From NCBI GenBank assembly GCA_024276735.1, contig JAJRWQ010000105.1:1-44248 (forward strand): a DNA stretch of 44,248 nt, in the 5' to 3' direction. Under the pieces are notes generated by a model. That model did not search any database and was not told the origin of the DNA. It saw nothing but the letters and a program-made list of their open reading frames with translations. Source of the stretch: Actinomycetes bacterium. Its GTDB lineage: Bacteria > Actinomycetota > Thermoleophilia > BMS3ABIN01. Of this stretch, positions 15,314 through 25,002 are shown piece after piece; positions within the stretch are counted from its first letter, which is position 1; each line of letters begins with the position of its first letter. The position numbers and the translations under genes were made by a program.

Positions 15314-17737
15314 TCAGGCGCCCGCTTCTGCCCGGGCCGTCAACGGCTTCTCTTCGCCGACTATGGCCACGAAGGCGTCTACCACCCGGGGATCGAACTG
15401 GGTGCCCCGGTTCCGCACCAGCTCCTCGATGGCCATCTGCGTCGACAGCGCCTTGCGGTAGGGACGGTCCGAGGTCATCGCCTCGAAGGAGTCGGCCACG
15501 GCGAGGATGCGCGCCCCCAGCGGTATCTCCTCCGCCGCCAGGCCGTCCGGGTACCCCTTGCCGTCGTAACGCTCGTGGTGGTGGCGCACCAGCGGCTGCA
15601 CCGGGAAGGGGAAGTCCACCGGCTTGAGGATGCGGTCGCTCATCACCGGGTGCTTCTTGATAATCGCGAACTCTTCCACCGTCAGCTTGCCCGGCTTGGT
15701 GAGGATGGCGTCGGGGATGCCGATCTTGCCTACGTCGTGGAGGTAGCCGGCGTAGCGGATCGTCTGCAGCTCGTCTCCCTCCAGGCCCAGGCTGCGGGCG
15801 GTGGCCTCGGCATAGAGGGAGACCTTCTCCGAGTGGCCACGGGTATACGTATCCTTGGCGTCGATGGTCTCCGCCAGGGACTTGATGGTGCCCACGAAGG
15901 CGTCCTGCAGGTTCTCGTACATCTGCGAGTTCTCGATGGCGATGGCCGCCTCGTTGGCTGCCGTCGCCAGCAGGTCCACCTCGCTCTTCTTCAGTTCGCG
16001 CGGCTCGGCGAAGTAGATGCAGATGACACCGATCGCCTGGTCCTTGGCCATCAGCGGCAGGGCGATCAGCGACGAGTATCCCTGGATACGCGCCAGCTGC
16101 CGCCAGGGCTCGTACTCCTGGCTTTGTTCCACGTCGTTCACGGCCACCGGTTTCTGTTCCAGGAAAGCGCGGCCGATGGGGCCTTTGCCCATGGGAATCC
16201 GGTTCTTGCGGTTGATGGTCCAGACATACTCGGCGGACAGGTTGTAGCTGGCGGTGATGTTCAGGTGCCGGCCCTGCTCGTCGGGAAGCAGCACCGAGGC
16301 GTACTGGGCGCCCACGAAGTTGCCCACCCGCTGGGCGACGATGCTCACCACTTCCTGGTAGTCCAGCGTAGAGGTGAACGCCTGGCTGATGCGGTGCATC
16401 ACCGACAGCTCGCGTACCTGCCACTCCGACCGCTCGTAGAGGCGGGCGTTCTCGATGGCCACCGCCGCCTGGCTCATCAGGATCTGGTAGAACTCGATCT
16501 TCTTGGTGGAGAAGGGGCTGCGCTCCCAGCGGCGCATCTCTCCCAGCGTCACCACTCCCAGCACGTCGCCCTTGGAGATAAGCGGTAACAGCAGCGCCGA
16601 TGCCGTGTCCTTGGTGAGCACCCACTCCCATTCGTCTTCCGCGATCTCGCCGTCGTCTTCCTCGCGCCGGAGGACCTGCGGCTTCCGGCTGTCGATCGCC
16701 GCCCGGTGGTACTTGGCCCTCTCCAGGGGGATCCTCCGGTCCACGCTCTCCGACCAGTGTTCCACCTTCCTGGTGGTGGACTCCGCCTTCACCACCAGGA
16801 AGTCACCGCTGTCGTCCAGCAGCGAGATACGGCAGTAGGTCACCTTCTGCGAGGCCGCTATCTTCTCGCACAGGATCTGCAGGATCCGGTCCACGTGCAG
16901 CTCCGAGGAAACGGCCACGCTGGCGCTGAGCAGCAGGCGTACCTCCTCCTCGCGGCTGCCGAGCGATACCGCCATGCGGTCGAAGGCGCGCGCCAGGTCG
17001 CCGATCTCGTCGTGGCGCCTGCTGTCGATGGTGGTGACCCGGTTCTCTTCGACGATCTTCTCGGTGGAGGCGGTGAGCTGTTTAACCGGCCTGATCAGCA
17101 GCCGGTGCAGCGAGAAGTAGAGGATTGCGATCAGCACCAACAGGCCCAGGTTGGAGATGACCGCGAACTTCACCTGCTGGGCCAGGATGGTCTCGTCCCG
17201 GCCGCTGGCGTCGAGGTAGATGCCGATCGACGCCACCGGGTTGCCGTCCCGGTCGTGGAGCGGGGCGAGCATCTCCAGCTCGTTCCCGCTCCCTTCGCCT
17301 CCCTCGCCGCTGCCGCCCTCTTCCTCTTCCTCGCCGCTTTTCTCTACGAAGCGGGTCTCGTTGCTGAAGATGGGTGCGGCGTCGTTCTCGTCCGCCGTCT
17401 CGCCCAGCGACTGGTGGTCGCTGCTGGCGATGACCTTCACTCCCTCCGGGGTGGGCGCATAGAGGGAGACCTTGAGCAGGTTGTCGTCGCGGGCGATCAA
17501 GGCGTCGATCTCCTCCTGCAGCTCTGCGGTGTTGATGGTGTCGCCGTCGCTGTGGATGAAGAGCTCGCTTTCGAAGAAGCTCGCCATCTGGCGTGCCCGC
17601 TCCACGTATTCCCGGTTGATGGTGTCGGCCAGGTTCCGCGAGGTGTAGAAATTGAGCATCACGGAGAGGCCGGCGACAGTGACCGCTATCAGGAGGGAAA
17701 GCTTGCCCCGCAAGCCTATCTTTGAAATCACGCCCAA
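15314..17737 (-). CDS. Sensor with TM, HAMP, GAF domains and C-terminal HD-GYP phosphodiesterase
   Basis: IRPVKQLTASTEKIVEENR HAMP; two GAF-like regions; YLHDVGKIGIPDAIL...HHERYDGKGYPDGL HD-GYP. Confidence 0.92.
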   Translation of the reverse strand: MGVISKIGLRGKLSLLIAVTVAGLSVMLNFYTSRNLADTINREYVERARQMASFFESELFIHSDGDTINTAELQEEIDALIARDDNLLKVSLYAPTPEGVKVIASSDHQSLGETADENDAAPIFSNETRFVEKSGEEEEEGGSGEGGEGSGNELEMLAPLHDRDGNPVASIGIYLDASGRDETILAQQVKFAVISNLGLLVLIAILYFSLHRLLIRPVKQLTASTEKIVEENRVTTIDSRRHDEIGDLARAFDRMAVSLGSREEEVRLLLSASVAVSSELHVDRILQILCEKIAASQKVTYCRISLLDDSGDFLVVKAESTTRKVEHWSESVDRRIPLERAKYHRAAIDSRKPQVLRREEDDGEIAEDEWEWVLTKDTASALLLPLISKGDVLGVVTLGEMRRWERSPFSTKKIEFYQILMSQAAVAIENARLYERSEWQVRELSVMHRISQAFTSTLDYQEVVSIVAQRVGNFVGAQYASVLLPDEQGRHLNITASYNLSAEYVWTINRKNRIPMGKGPIGRAFLEQKPVAVNDVEQSQEYEPWRQLARIQGYSSLIALPLMAKDQAIGVICIYFAEPRELKKSEVDLLATAANEAAIAIENSQMYENLQDAFVGTIKSLAETIDAKDTYTRGHSEKVSLYAEATARSLGLEGDELQTIRYAGYLHDVGKIGIPDAILTKPGKLTVEEFAIIKKHPVMSDRILKPVDFPFPVQPLVRHHHERYDGKGYPDGLAAEEIPLGARILAVADSFEAMTSDRPYRKALSTQMAIEELVRNRGTQFDPRVVDAFVAIVGEEKPLTARAEAGA

Positions 17738-17845
17738 TTGCTCCGCCCGTCCCTAAAAGTACGCCGAATCAGCCGCGTTCGGCCTCACTACATAATCGGC
17801 GGTTAGGGATCCAGCTTTAGCGGGCGTTTTATCGCCGGGGCCGGC

Positions 17846-18223
17846 TCAGGAAGAACCGTGGCGCGAGCGGTAGTCCTCGATGGCCTTTTTCAGCCCGTCG
17901 GAGGCCAGGTTGGAGCAGTGCATCTTCTGCGGCGGCAGCCCGCCCAGGGCGTCGGCCACCATCTTCTTCGATATCTCCTCCGCCTCGCCCAGGGTCTTGC
18001 CCTTGGCCATCTCCGTCACCATGCTGCTGGTGGCGATGGCGGCGCCGCAGCCCAGCGTCTTGAACTTGATGTCCTCGATCCGCTCCTGGTCGTCGACCTT
18101 GATGGTGATCCGCATCACGTCGCCGCACTGGGGGTTGCCCACCTCGCCGACGCCGTCGGGATCCTCCACCTCGCCCATGTTGCGGGGGTTCTGGAAGTGA
18201 TCCATCACCTTTTCCGAGTACAT
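17846..18223 (-). CDS. nifU: Fe-S cluster scaffold, NifU/IscU N-terminal type
   Basis: GEVGNPQCGDVMRITIKV...KTLGCGAAIATSSM...MHCSNLASDGLKKAI. Confidence 0.93.
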   Translation of the reverse strand: MYSEKVMDHFQNPRNMGEVEDPDGVGEVGNPQCGDVMRITIKVDDQERIEDIKFKTLGCGAAIATSSMVTEMAKGKTLGEAEEISKKMVADALGGLPPQKMHCSNLASDGLKKAIEDYRSRHGSS

Positions 18224-18257
18224 TCGTGCCTCCTTGTGATCAGCGGCCGCGGCAGGT

Positions 18258-19505
18258 TCAGCCTGCAGCCTCGCAGTCGCAGCCGTCGTTGTCGTTGCCG
18301 GTGGCGCACTTGCTGGCGCCCCGCTTGTATACCGGGGACATGCTGCGCAGGCGCTCCACTACCTCGAACAGTGTCTCCAGCACGTAGTCGCACTCCTCGC
18401 GGGTGTTCTCGTGGGAAAGGGTGAGCCGCACCGAGCCGTGGGCCATCTCCACCGGCACCCCCAGCGCCAGCAGGATGTGCGAGGGCTCCAGGGTGCCGGA
18501 CACGCAGGCGGACCCGGTGGAGACGTATACCGGCCGCGAGCCCTCCGCCGTGGGATAGGAGAGCGAGAGCATGATCGACTCGCCCTCGATGCCCTCGATG
18601 GAGAAGTTCACGTTGTTGGGCAGGCGCTCGCTGCGGGAGCCGTTCAGGCGCACGTCGTCCAGCCCCTTCTCGATGCCCTCGATCAGGTAGTCGCGCAGCT
18701 CCACCAGCTTCTTCGCCTCGGACTGCATGCGGTTGCGCGCCAGCTGCGCCGCCTTGCCCAGGCCCACGATCCCGGGCACGTTGTGGGTGCCGGGGCGTCG
18801 CTTGCGCTCCTGCCCGCCGCCGTGGAGCAGCGGCGTGGTCCTCACGCCCCGGCGCATCCAGAGGGCGCCGACGCCCTTGGGGCCGTAGAACTTGTGCGCG
18901 GAGAGCGACAGCAGGTCGCATTCCAGCTCGGCCACGTCCACCGGCACGTGGCCCACGGTCTGGGCGGCGTTGACGTGGAAGGTCACCCCCCGCTCGCGGG
19001 TGACGGCGCCGATGGCGGCTATCGGCTGGATGGTACCGATCTCGTGGTTGCCGTGGGCCATGGTCACCAGCACCGTGTCGTCGCGAATGGCGTCGGCGAC
19101 GGCCTCCGGCGTCACCAGCCCCTCCCCGTCCACCGGCAGGTAGGTGACTTCCCAGCCGTTCTTCTCCAGGTGGCGGCAGGGCATCAGCAGCGCGTGGTGC
19201 TCAGCGTTGGTGGTGATGATGTGCTTTCCCTTGGAGGCCAGTGCCTCCGCGGTTCCCTTGATCGCCCAGTTGTTGGCCTCGGTGGCGCCGCTGGTGAAGT
19301 AGATCTCCTTCACGTCGGCGCCGATGAGGTCGGCGAGACGCTGGCGGGCTTCCTCGATAGCCTGCTTCGCCTCGGCCCCCATGGCGTAGAGCGTTGCCGG
19401 GCTGCCGTACCGCTCGTCGAACCAGGGCTTCATTTCTTCGACGACCTCGGGATCGGTGCGGGTAGTGGCCGCGTTGTCCAGGAAAATGGGATCTTTCAAG
19501 TCCAA
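18258..19505 (-). CDS. nifS: Cysteine desulfurase (NifS/IscS)
   Basis: IFLDNAATTRTDPEV...SLSAHKFYGPKGVGALW...STGSACVSGTLEPSHIL. Confidence 0.94.
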   Translation of the reverse strand: MDLKDPIFLDNAATTRTDPEVVEEMKPWFDERYGSPATLYAMGAEAKQAIEEARQRLADLIGADVKEIYFTSGATEANNWAIKGTAEALASKGKHIITTNAEHHALLMPCRHLEKNGWEVTYLPVDGEGLVTPEAVADAIRDDTVLVTMAHGNHEIGTIQPIAAIGAVTRERGVTFHVNAAQTVGHVPVDVAELECDLLSLSAHKFYGPKGVGALWMRRGVRTTPLLHGGGQERKRRPGTHNVPGIVGLGKAAQLARNRMQSEAKKLVELRDYLIEGIEKGLDDVRLNGSRSERLPNNVNFSIEGIEGESIMLSLSYPTAEGSRPVYVSTGSACVSGTLEPSHILLALGVPVEMAHGSVRLTLSHENTREECDYVLETLFEVVERLRSMSPVYKRGASKCATGNDNDGCDCEAAG

Positions 19506-19548
19506 GCACCTCCCCCCGCCGCCCGGCTGCGGCGGAGACGTTTACGTT

Positions 19549-20220
19549 TCATTGCGCCTTGCGCACCAGGAACTTCATCTGCCTGCCGAATTCCTGGCGC
19601 CCCAGGAACTCGTTGCCGGTTCCGGTGCACCATGCCGGTATATCTGCTTTTGCCCCTTCGTCGTCCGCCCAAACCTCCAGCACCTGTCCCGGTGCCAGCT
19701 GCATCATCTTCTCCGAGATGCGGACGATGGGCATCGGGCAGCTCCAGCCGATACAATCGAGTTTATCGTCGGGGACGATTTCCTCCTGCTTTTGCTCCTC
19801 GCCAGCCCCCACGCCGGCAATGATGTCCTCGAGGGTCGTTTCCGCGAGCACATCCTCGCTGGCGCTCTTCAGCCGCGCCCAGACTCCCGCCAGCCCGCAG
19901 CTGTCGCTGCGGCCGCAGGGCTCGTCGGCCTCGGCGGCGCTGCACTGGGTGGGATTCACGGGGCCCTGGAGCGCCGTCACCACCTCCAGCAGCGTGATCT
20001 CTGCTACCGGCCGGGAAAGCCGGTAACCGCCCGTGGGGCCGCGGCTGCTTTCCAGCAGGCCGGCCGACACCAGCTCGCCCAGCACCTGCGTCAGGTAAGG
20101 CAGGGGGATCTCCTGCCGCGAGGCGACCTGGGAGCGCCGCACCGGCTCCCCGTCGCCGTTCACGGCGATATCAACCAGCGCCCTCAGGCCGTACTCGCTC
20201 TTTTGGGAAATGAGCACCAT
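19549..20220 (-). CDS. Rrf2 family regulator fused to a C-terminal TusA/SirA-like sulfur-carrier domain
   Basis: Rrf2 wHTH + CSAAEADEPCGRSDSC; then KLDCIGWSCPMPIVRISEKMMQLAPGQVLEVWADDEGAKADIPAW in one continuous frame. Confidence 0.9.
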   Translation of the reverse strand: MVLISQKSEYGLRALVDIAVNGDGEPVRRSQVASRQEIPLPYLTQVLGELVSAGLLESSRGPTGGYRLSRPVAEITLLEVVTALQGPVNPTQCSAAEADEPCGRSDSCGLAGVWARLKSASEDVLAETTLEDIIAGVGAGEEQKQEEIVPDDKLDCIGWSCPMPIVRISEKMMQLAPGQVLEVWADDEGAKADIPAWCTGTGNEFLGRQEFGRQMKFLVRKAQ

Positions 20221-20347
20221 CGTTGAGAACAGGAAAAAATCATTTGTTCGATTGTGTAGTAAACATTAGCACATCTCCATTTCCATAGGAACTTTTCGCC
20301 CGTGCTTTCGTGTGGGTGGGAAGGTTGCGGCGCCGTGCCGGAAGCGG

Positions 20348-21118
20348 TCAGGCTTCGCCGCCACGCGGGGAGAAGGCCCGGCGGTAGTTCTGCATCACTG
20401 TCTCCGCCAGCGCCTCCACACCGGTCTCCCGGGCGGCGGCCAGTGTTTCCAGGACGTACTTCACGTTCGCCGGATGGTTGGGGCGGCCGCGGCGGGGAAC
20501 CGGCGAGAGAAAGGGCGAGTCGGTCTCGGAAAGCAGCAGGTGCCCGGGCACCGCTGCCGCCGCGCCCCGCAGGTCGTCGGCTCCGGGAAAGGTGACGTTG
20601 CCGGCGAACGACACGTAGTAACCGGCCTCGGCGCATTCTTCGACGTGTTTCACCAGGGAAAAACAATGGAGCACCACCGTGAGGCCCGCTGCCTCCTCGG
20701 CGAGGATCTCCAGCACCTGCCGGTCGGCCTCGCGCGCGTGCACCACCAGGGTGAGGCCGGCCTCGCGGGCCAAGGAAACCTGGGCGCGGAACAGGCGCTC
20801 CTGCTCGCGCCGGGACGATTTCATGCGGTAGAAGTCGAGACCGGTCTCCCCCACCGCCACCACGCCCTCCCGGCGTGCCAGGCGCGCCAGCCGGGCGATG
20901 GCTTCGTCCTCCACGCCGGCGGCGTCGTGGGGGTGGATTCCCACCGCGGCATCGATCTCCGGGCGGGTAGCTGCCAGCTCGGCCGCGCGGCGACTGGACT
21001 CGAGGTCGATGCCCACCGCCAGCAGGCGGTCGACGCCGGCGGCAGCGGCTGCCGCCAGCGCCTCCCGGGGGTCATCGAGCATGTCCAGGTGGGCGTGTGC
21101 GTCGACCAGCGCCGTCAT
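20348..21118 (-). CDS. tatD: TatD family metal-dependent hydrolase
   Basis: LVDAHAHLDMLDD...AAVGIHPHDAAGV...VAVGETGLDFYR...LLSETDSPFLSPVP. Confidence 0.92.
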   Translation of the reverse strand: MTALVDAHAHLDMLDDPREALAAAAAAGVDRLLAVGIDLESSRRAAELAATRPEIDAAVGIHPHDAAGVEDEAIARLARLARREGVVAVGETGLDFYRMKSSRREQERLFRAQVSLAREAGLTLVVHAREADRQVLEILAEEAAGLTVVLHCFSLVKHVEECAEAGYYVSFAGNVTFPGADDLRGAAAAVPGHLLLSETDSPFLSPVPRRGRPNHPANVKYVLETLAAARETGVEALAETVMQNYRRAFSPRGGEA

Positions 21119-21137
21119 CTCGCCCGCCACCCGCGCT

Positions 21138-22649
21138 TCAGTCCAACTTGGCGAAGAGCACGTCGCCGTCGCTGACCGAGCCACCCGGCGCCAGCCCTCC
21201 CCAGGCGGCGCCGTCGATGGACAGGTCGCCGTCCTGGCCCTCGAGCCCGAGGCGGCGCAGGATCTCCACGCTGGTGCGGGGAATGAAGGGATGCAGGTAG
21301 ACGGCGCAAATGCGCAGTCCCTCCGCCAGCTCGTACAGCACCTGGTCCAGCTCGCCGGCGCGTTCTTCCTCGCGCGCCAGCTTCCAGGGGGCGCTAGCCT
21401 CCACGTGGCGGTTCAGCGAGCGCACGAAACCCCAGATGGCTTCCAGGCAGCCGCTCAGGTCCACCACCGACATCTTCTCCTCCACCACGCGGGATAGCTC
21501 CGCCGCGGCGCCGGCCAGCGAGGAATCGCCGCCAGGCGCCGGTATCACGCCCTCCCGGTACTTCCTGATCATGGCGACCACGCGGCTGAGCAGGTTACCC
21601 AGCTCGTTGGCGAGCTCCGAGTTGTACCGGGTCTCGAAGCCGTTCAGCGAGACCACCCCGTCCTGGCCGAAGGTCACTTCCCGGAAACAGTAGAAACGAA
21701 AGGCGTCGACACCGTACTTCTCCATCACCGCGAAAGGATCGAGTACGTTACCGCGGGTCTTGCTCATCTTGCGGCCGCCCATCAGCAGGTAGCCGTGCAC
21801 GAACAGGTGGCGCGGCAGCTCCATCCCCGCCGCCAGCAGCATCGCCGGCCAAATCACGGCGTGAAACTTGAGGATGTCCTTCCCCATCAGGTGGTAGTCG
21901 GCGGGCCAGAAGCGCCCGGTGAGGTCCTCCTCGCCGGCGTAGCCCAGGGCGGTGATGTAGTTGAGCAGGGCGTCCACCCAGACGTAGACCACCTGCTCCG
22001 GGTCCCAGGGCACGGGCACCCCCCACTTGAGGGTGGCGCGGCTGATGCTGATGTCTTCGAGGCCGCCGCCGATGAAGCTCAGCGCCTCGTTGTAGCGGCT
22101 TTGCTGCAGGACGAAGTCGGGATGTTCGCGGTAGTGCCTTTCCAGGCGATCGGCGTACCGGGAGAGCCGGAAGAAGTAGTTCTCCTCCTCCACCAGCTCC
22201 GGCTCGGTGCCGTGGTCGGGACACTTGCCGTCGTCCAGATCCTTTTCCTGGTAGAAGGCCTCGCAGGAGCTGCAGTACAGGCCCCGGTACGACTTGAGGT
22301 AGATATCCCCCTGGTCGTAGAGGCGCTGGATGAATTCCTGCACCCGGCGGCAATGCTCCGCGTCGGTGGTGCGGATGAAGAAATCGTTGCTGGCGTCCAC
22401 CTGCCTGACCAGCTCCTGGAACTTGACCACCATCTCGTCCACGTGCTCCTGGGGCGTGACTCCCCGTCGCTCCGCCGCCCTGGCGGCGGGGCTGCCGTGC
22501 TCGTCGGTGCCGGTGAGAAAGAAGACCTCCTCGCCCAGCTGCCGGTGATAGCGGGCCAGCACGTCGGCGGCAATGGTGGTGTAGGCGTGCCCGATGTGGG
22601 GCACGTCGTTGACGTAGTAAATGGGGGTTGTCACGTAGAAGCTTTTCAT
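21138..22649 (-). CDS. metG: Methionyl-tRNA synthetase
   Basis: TTPIYYVNDVPHIGHAYTTIAADVLARY; GRKMSKTRGNV. Confidence 0.95.
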   Translation of the reverse strand: MKSFYVTTPIYYVNDVPHIGHAYTTIAADVLARYHRQLGEEVFFLTGTDEHGSPAARAAERRGVTPQEHVDEMVVKFQELVRQVDASNDFFIRTTDAEHCRRVQEFIQRLYDQGDIYLKSYRGLYCSSCEAFYQEKDLDDGKCPDHGTEPELVEEENYFFRLSRYADRLERHYREHPDFVLQQSRYNEALSFIGGGLEDISISRATLKWGVPVPWDPEQVVYVWVDALLNYITALGYAGEEDLTGRFWPADYHLMGKDILKFHAVIWPAMLLAAGMELPRHLFVHGYLLMGGRKMSKTRGNVLDPFAVMEKYGVDAFRFYCFREVTFGQDGVVSLNGFETRYNSELANELGNLLSRVVAMIRKYREGVIPAPGGDSSLAGAAAELSRVVEEKMSVVDLSGCLEAIWGFVRSLNRHVEASAPWKLAREEERAGELDQVLYELAEGLRICAVYLHPFIPRTSVEILRRLGLEGQDGDLSIDGAAWGGLAPGGSVSDGDVLFAKLD

Positions 22650-22696
22650 CGTTCCCAACCGGTTCGCGGTCCCGGCGGCTAGCGGGCCGGGTCCGC

Positions 22697-22705
22697 TGGT
22701 ATACT
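22697..22705 (+). promoter_or_regulatory. Extended -10 promoter element (TGGTATACT)
   Basis: TGn-TATACT in the divergent gap upstream of the FAD oxidoreductase; no good -35. Confidence 0.4.
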
Positions 22706-22770
22706 AACAGCAACCACTGCCGAGGCAAAGAAGGTCAGCAGCGGTATGGCCTGGGAAAGGGGGCCGATCG

Positions 22771-23862
22771 TTGAGGGGCGGCCAGCCTGCCAGCGAATAC
22801 GATGCCGTGGTCGTGGGCGCCGGGCCAGCAGGCTGCGCGGCCATCCTGGGAGCGCCCGCGGGCTTGCGCCTGCTCCTGGTGGATCGCCTGGAGCTACCCC
22901 GCGACGTCATCTGCGGCGGGGTGCTGGTGCCGCGGTTGGCTCGCCACCTGGCGGCCATGGGCCTGCCGCTCCGGGACACCGTCATCGCGGAGCCGCGGCG
23001 GCTGCACTGGAGCCTCTTCGACTGGCGGCTTGGTCGCGGCGGCCCGCTCACCGACACCGCGTACATCAACATCGCCCGCGACCGTTTCGACGCCTGGCTG
23101 CTGGAAGCGGCGGTCAACCGCCCCGGCGTCGAGCTCTGGGACCGCACCAGCTTCCTGGGTGTCCGCGAGCGGGCCGGCGCCGGGCTCAGGGTGCTGCTGC
23201 GCCGGCAGGGCAGCGAGTCAGCCGTCGTCTGCCGCACCCTGGTCGGAGCCGACGGTGCCCGCTCGCGGGTGCGCGGCGCCGCCGGCCTGCCGGCAGCGGA
23301 CTACTGGGTGGCCGTGCAGGGGGAGATCGCCTCCCCGGGCAACGGGGTGGACCGTTTCCTGGCCGTACTGGGCGAGGACATCGACTTCTACGGCTGGGTG
23401 ATCCCCAAGGACCAGCACCTGGTGGTGGGGCTGGGCTGCCGGCGCTCGCGCCAAGACCCCGGGAGCAGCCTCGAATCCTTCCTGGGGGAACTGGACCGCC
23501 GGCACGGGATAGGCGGCAGCCTCCTCTCCCCCGCCAGGGCCAGGGCCACCTTGCGTTTCCGCCGCCGGCGCGAGCTGTTTCCCGGCCACGGCGACATCCT
23601 GCTGGCCGGCGAGGCCGCCGGCATCGTTTGCCCCTGGAGCGGTGAGGGAATCAGCGGCGCCGTCTTCAGCGGCTCACTCGCCGGTGCCGCCCTCGCCGAC
23701 GGCCGGCCTCTCCGGGCTTACCGCCGTGGGCTTGCGCGCATGCTGCCGGCGCGTCTCTTCGACCGCCTTGCGTTCGCCGTCATGAGAAGGCCGTGGGCCC
23801 GGCGGCTGGTGGCGACGGCAGCGCCCGCCAGCGAGTTCAAGCCCCTGGATGCTGCTGGTTGA
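22771..23862 (+). CDS. Geranylgeranyl reductase-family FAD-dependent oxidoreductase (TTG start)
   Basis: YDAVVVGAGPAGCAAILGA; LVGADGARSRVR; GEAAGIVCPWSGEGIS. Confidence 0.85.
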   Translation: MRGGQPASEYDAVVVGAGPAGCAAILGAPAGLRLLLVDRLELPRDVICGGVLVPRLARHLAAMGLPLRDTVIAEPRRLHWSLFDWRLGRGGPLTDTAYINIARDRFDAWLLEAAVNRPGVELWDRTSFLGVRERAGAGLRVLLRRQGSESAVVCRTLVGADGARSRVRGAAGLPAADYWVAVQGEIASPGNGVDRFLAVLGEDIDFYGWVIPKDQHLVVGLGCRRSRQDPGSSLESFLGELDRRHGIGGSLLSPARARATLRFRRRRELFPGHGDILLAGEAAGIVCPWSGEGISGAVFSGSLAGAALADGRPLRAYRRGLARMLPARLFDRLAFAVMRRPWARRLVATAAPASEFKPLDAAG

Positions 23863-24894
23863 CCAACATGGTTCATGCCGCTTCCCGCCGCCGTGCCGCC
23901 GGCGATCACCCCGCCCGGCTATGACAGCCCCTCCGGAAACCGCCAGCAGGAGGGCCGCCGGCAGCGTGGTTTTCATCCCTTCCCCGCGGGCAGCCGCCGG
24001 TGCGGTCGCCCGCGCCCGGACCCTGCCGGTAGATAACGGCTGCCCGTCCGGCGCCGGCAGGCGCCAGTCGGTCACGATCGGTGGCGGTTTCGATTGGGGA
24101 ACCGCCGGGCGGTCGTCGGCCCTGGCGCCGGCGCTGCCGTGGTTTTCCGCGTGGTTAGCGGCAGGCACCGTCTCCGGAACCGCTGGCGATGGCGCTGCTG
24201 CGGCTTTCGGCGTCGCGGGTGCAGCGGCGAAATCTGCAGGCGCGGCGGGTGCGGCGTCGGGCGCCACTGCCGCGGCATCCGGGATATCCGGGCCCGCGCC
24301 CGGCCCCGGCGCGGCAGCAACCTCTTTCTCCTCCGGCCCGTCTCCGGGCGCCGGGGTGCCGCCGGCAGCAGTCGACGTTCCTTCCTCGTATCCGGCGGCA
24401 GGCAACAGGTCCAGCGGGTTGAGGTAGCGCCGGTGTCCCGAGACGGACTTGATGCCGAAGTGCAACGGGCGGCCGTCGCCGGTGCCGATTTCGTCGCCGC
24501 CATCCACTACCTGCCCCCGCTCGACGCTTGCCTCCCGAAGGTGCAGGTAGCTGCTCCTGATCCCGCCCACGTGCTCGATCACCACGGTGAGGCCGCCGCC
24601 CTCTGCCGGAGTGTACCCGGCGAAGACCACCTTGCCGCCGGCGGCGGCTTTCACCGGCCCGCCCGCCGCCAGCGCGATATCGATGCCCCGGTGGCCGCGG
24701 TCGCTGTGGCGGTCCAGGGTCCAGGTGCGAGTGATCTCTCCCCGGGCCGGCCACGAGAATTCAATGCCGGCCGGTACGGGGTCCGATACCGGGTGAACGG
24801 CAGCCAGGCAGGTGCCAGCTTGATGCTGAAGTAAAAGAGGGGTGATAACAACGAGTGAAAACAGCAACCACCGTACCCGCTTCCGCGTCCGCAT
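23674..24894 (-). CDS. Secreted M23-type peptidase with Ala/Pro-rich linker and C-terminal hydrophobic segment
   Basis: Signal-like N-terminus; DRGHRGIDIALAAGGPVKAAAGGKVVFAGYTPAEGGGLTVVIEHVGGIRSSYLHL; C-terminal end uncertain. Confidence 0.75.
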   Translation of the reverse strand: MRTRKRVRWLLFSLVVITPLLLQHQAGTCLAAVHPVSDPVPAGIEFSWPARGEITRTWTLDRHSDRGHRGIDIALAAGGPVKAAAGGKVVFAGYTPAEGGGLTVVIEHVGGIRSSYLHLREASVERGQVVDGGDEIGTGDGRPLHFGIKSVSGHRRYLNPLDLLPAAGYEEGTSTAAGGTPAPGDGPEEKEVAAAPGPGAGPDIPDAAAVAPDAAPAAPADFAAAPATPKAAAAPSPAVPETVPAANHAENHGSAGARADDRPAVPQSKPPPIVTDWRLPAPDGQPLSTGRVRARATAPAAARGEGMKTTLPAALLLAVSGGAVIAGRGDRRRHGGGKRHEPCWSTSSIQGLELAGGRCRRHQPPGPRPSHDGERKAVEETRRQHARKPTAVSPERPAVGEGGTGE

Positions 24895-25002
24895 CGTCTA
24901 CCTCCACTCGAGCCTTCGTCACCGGCGGTGACGCGAATTTATCACGGGGAAAGCGCGGGTGCAAGCAGGGCCTGGATGAAATATCGCAAAATGGGGGAAA
25001 AA

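Noticed and set aside
15159-16631. 490-aa minus-strand ORF in an alternative frame
   Set aside because: Out-of-frame overlap with the HD-GYP gene; composition (R/G/P/H-rich) of a shadow frame
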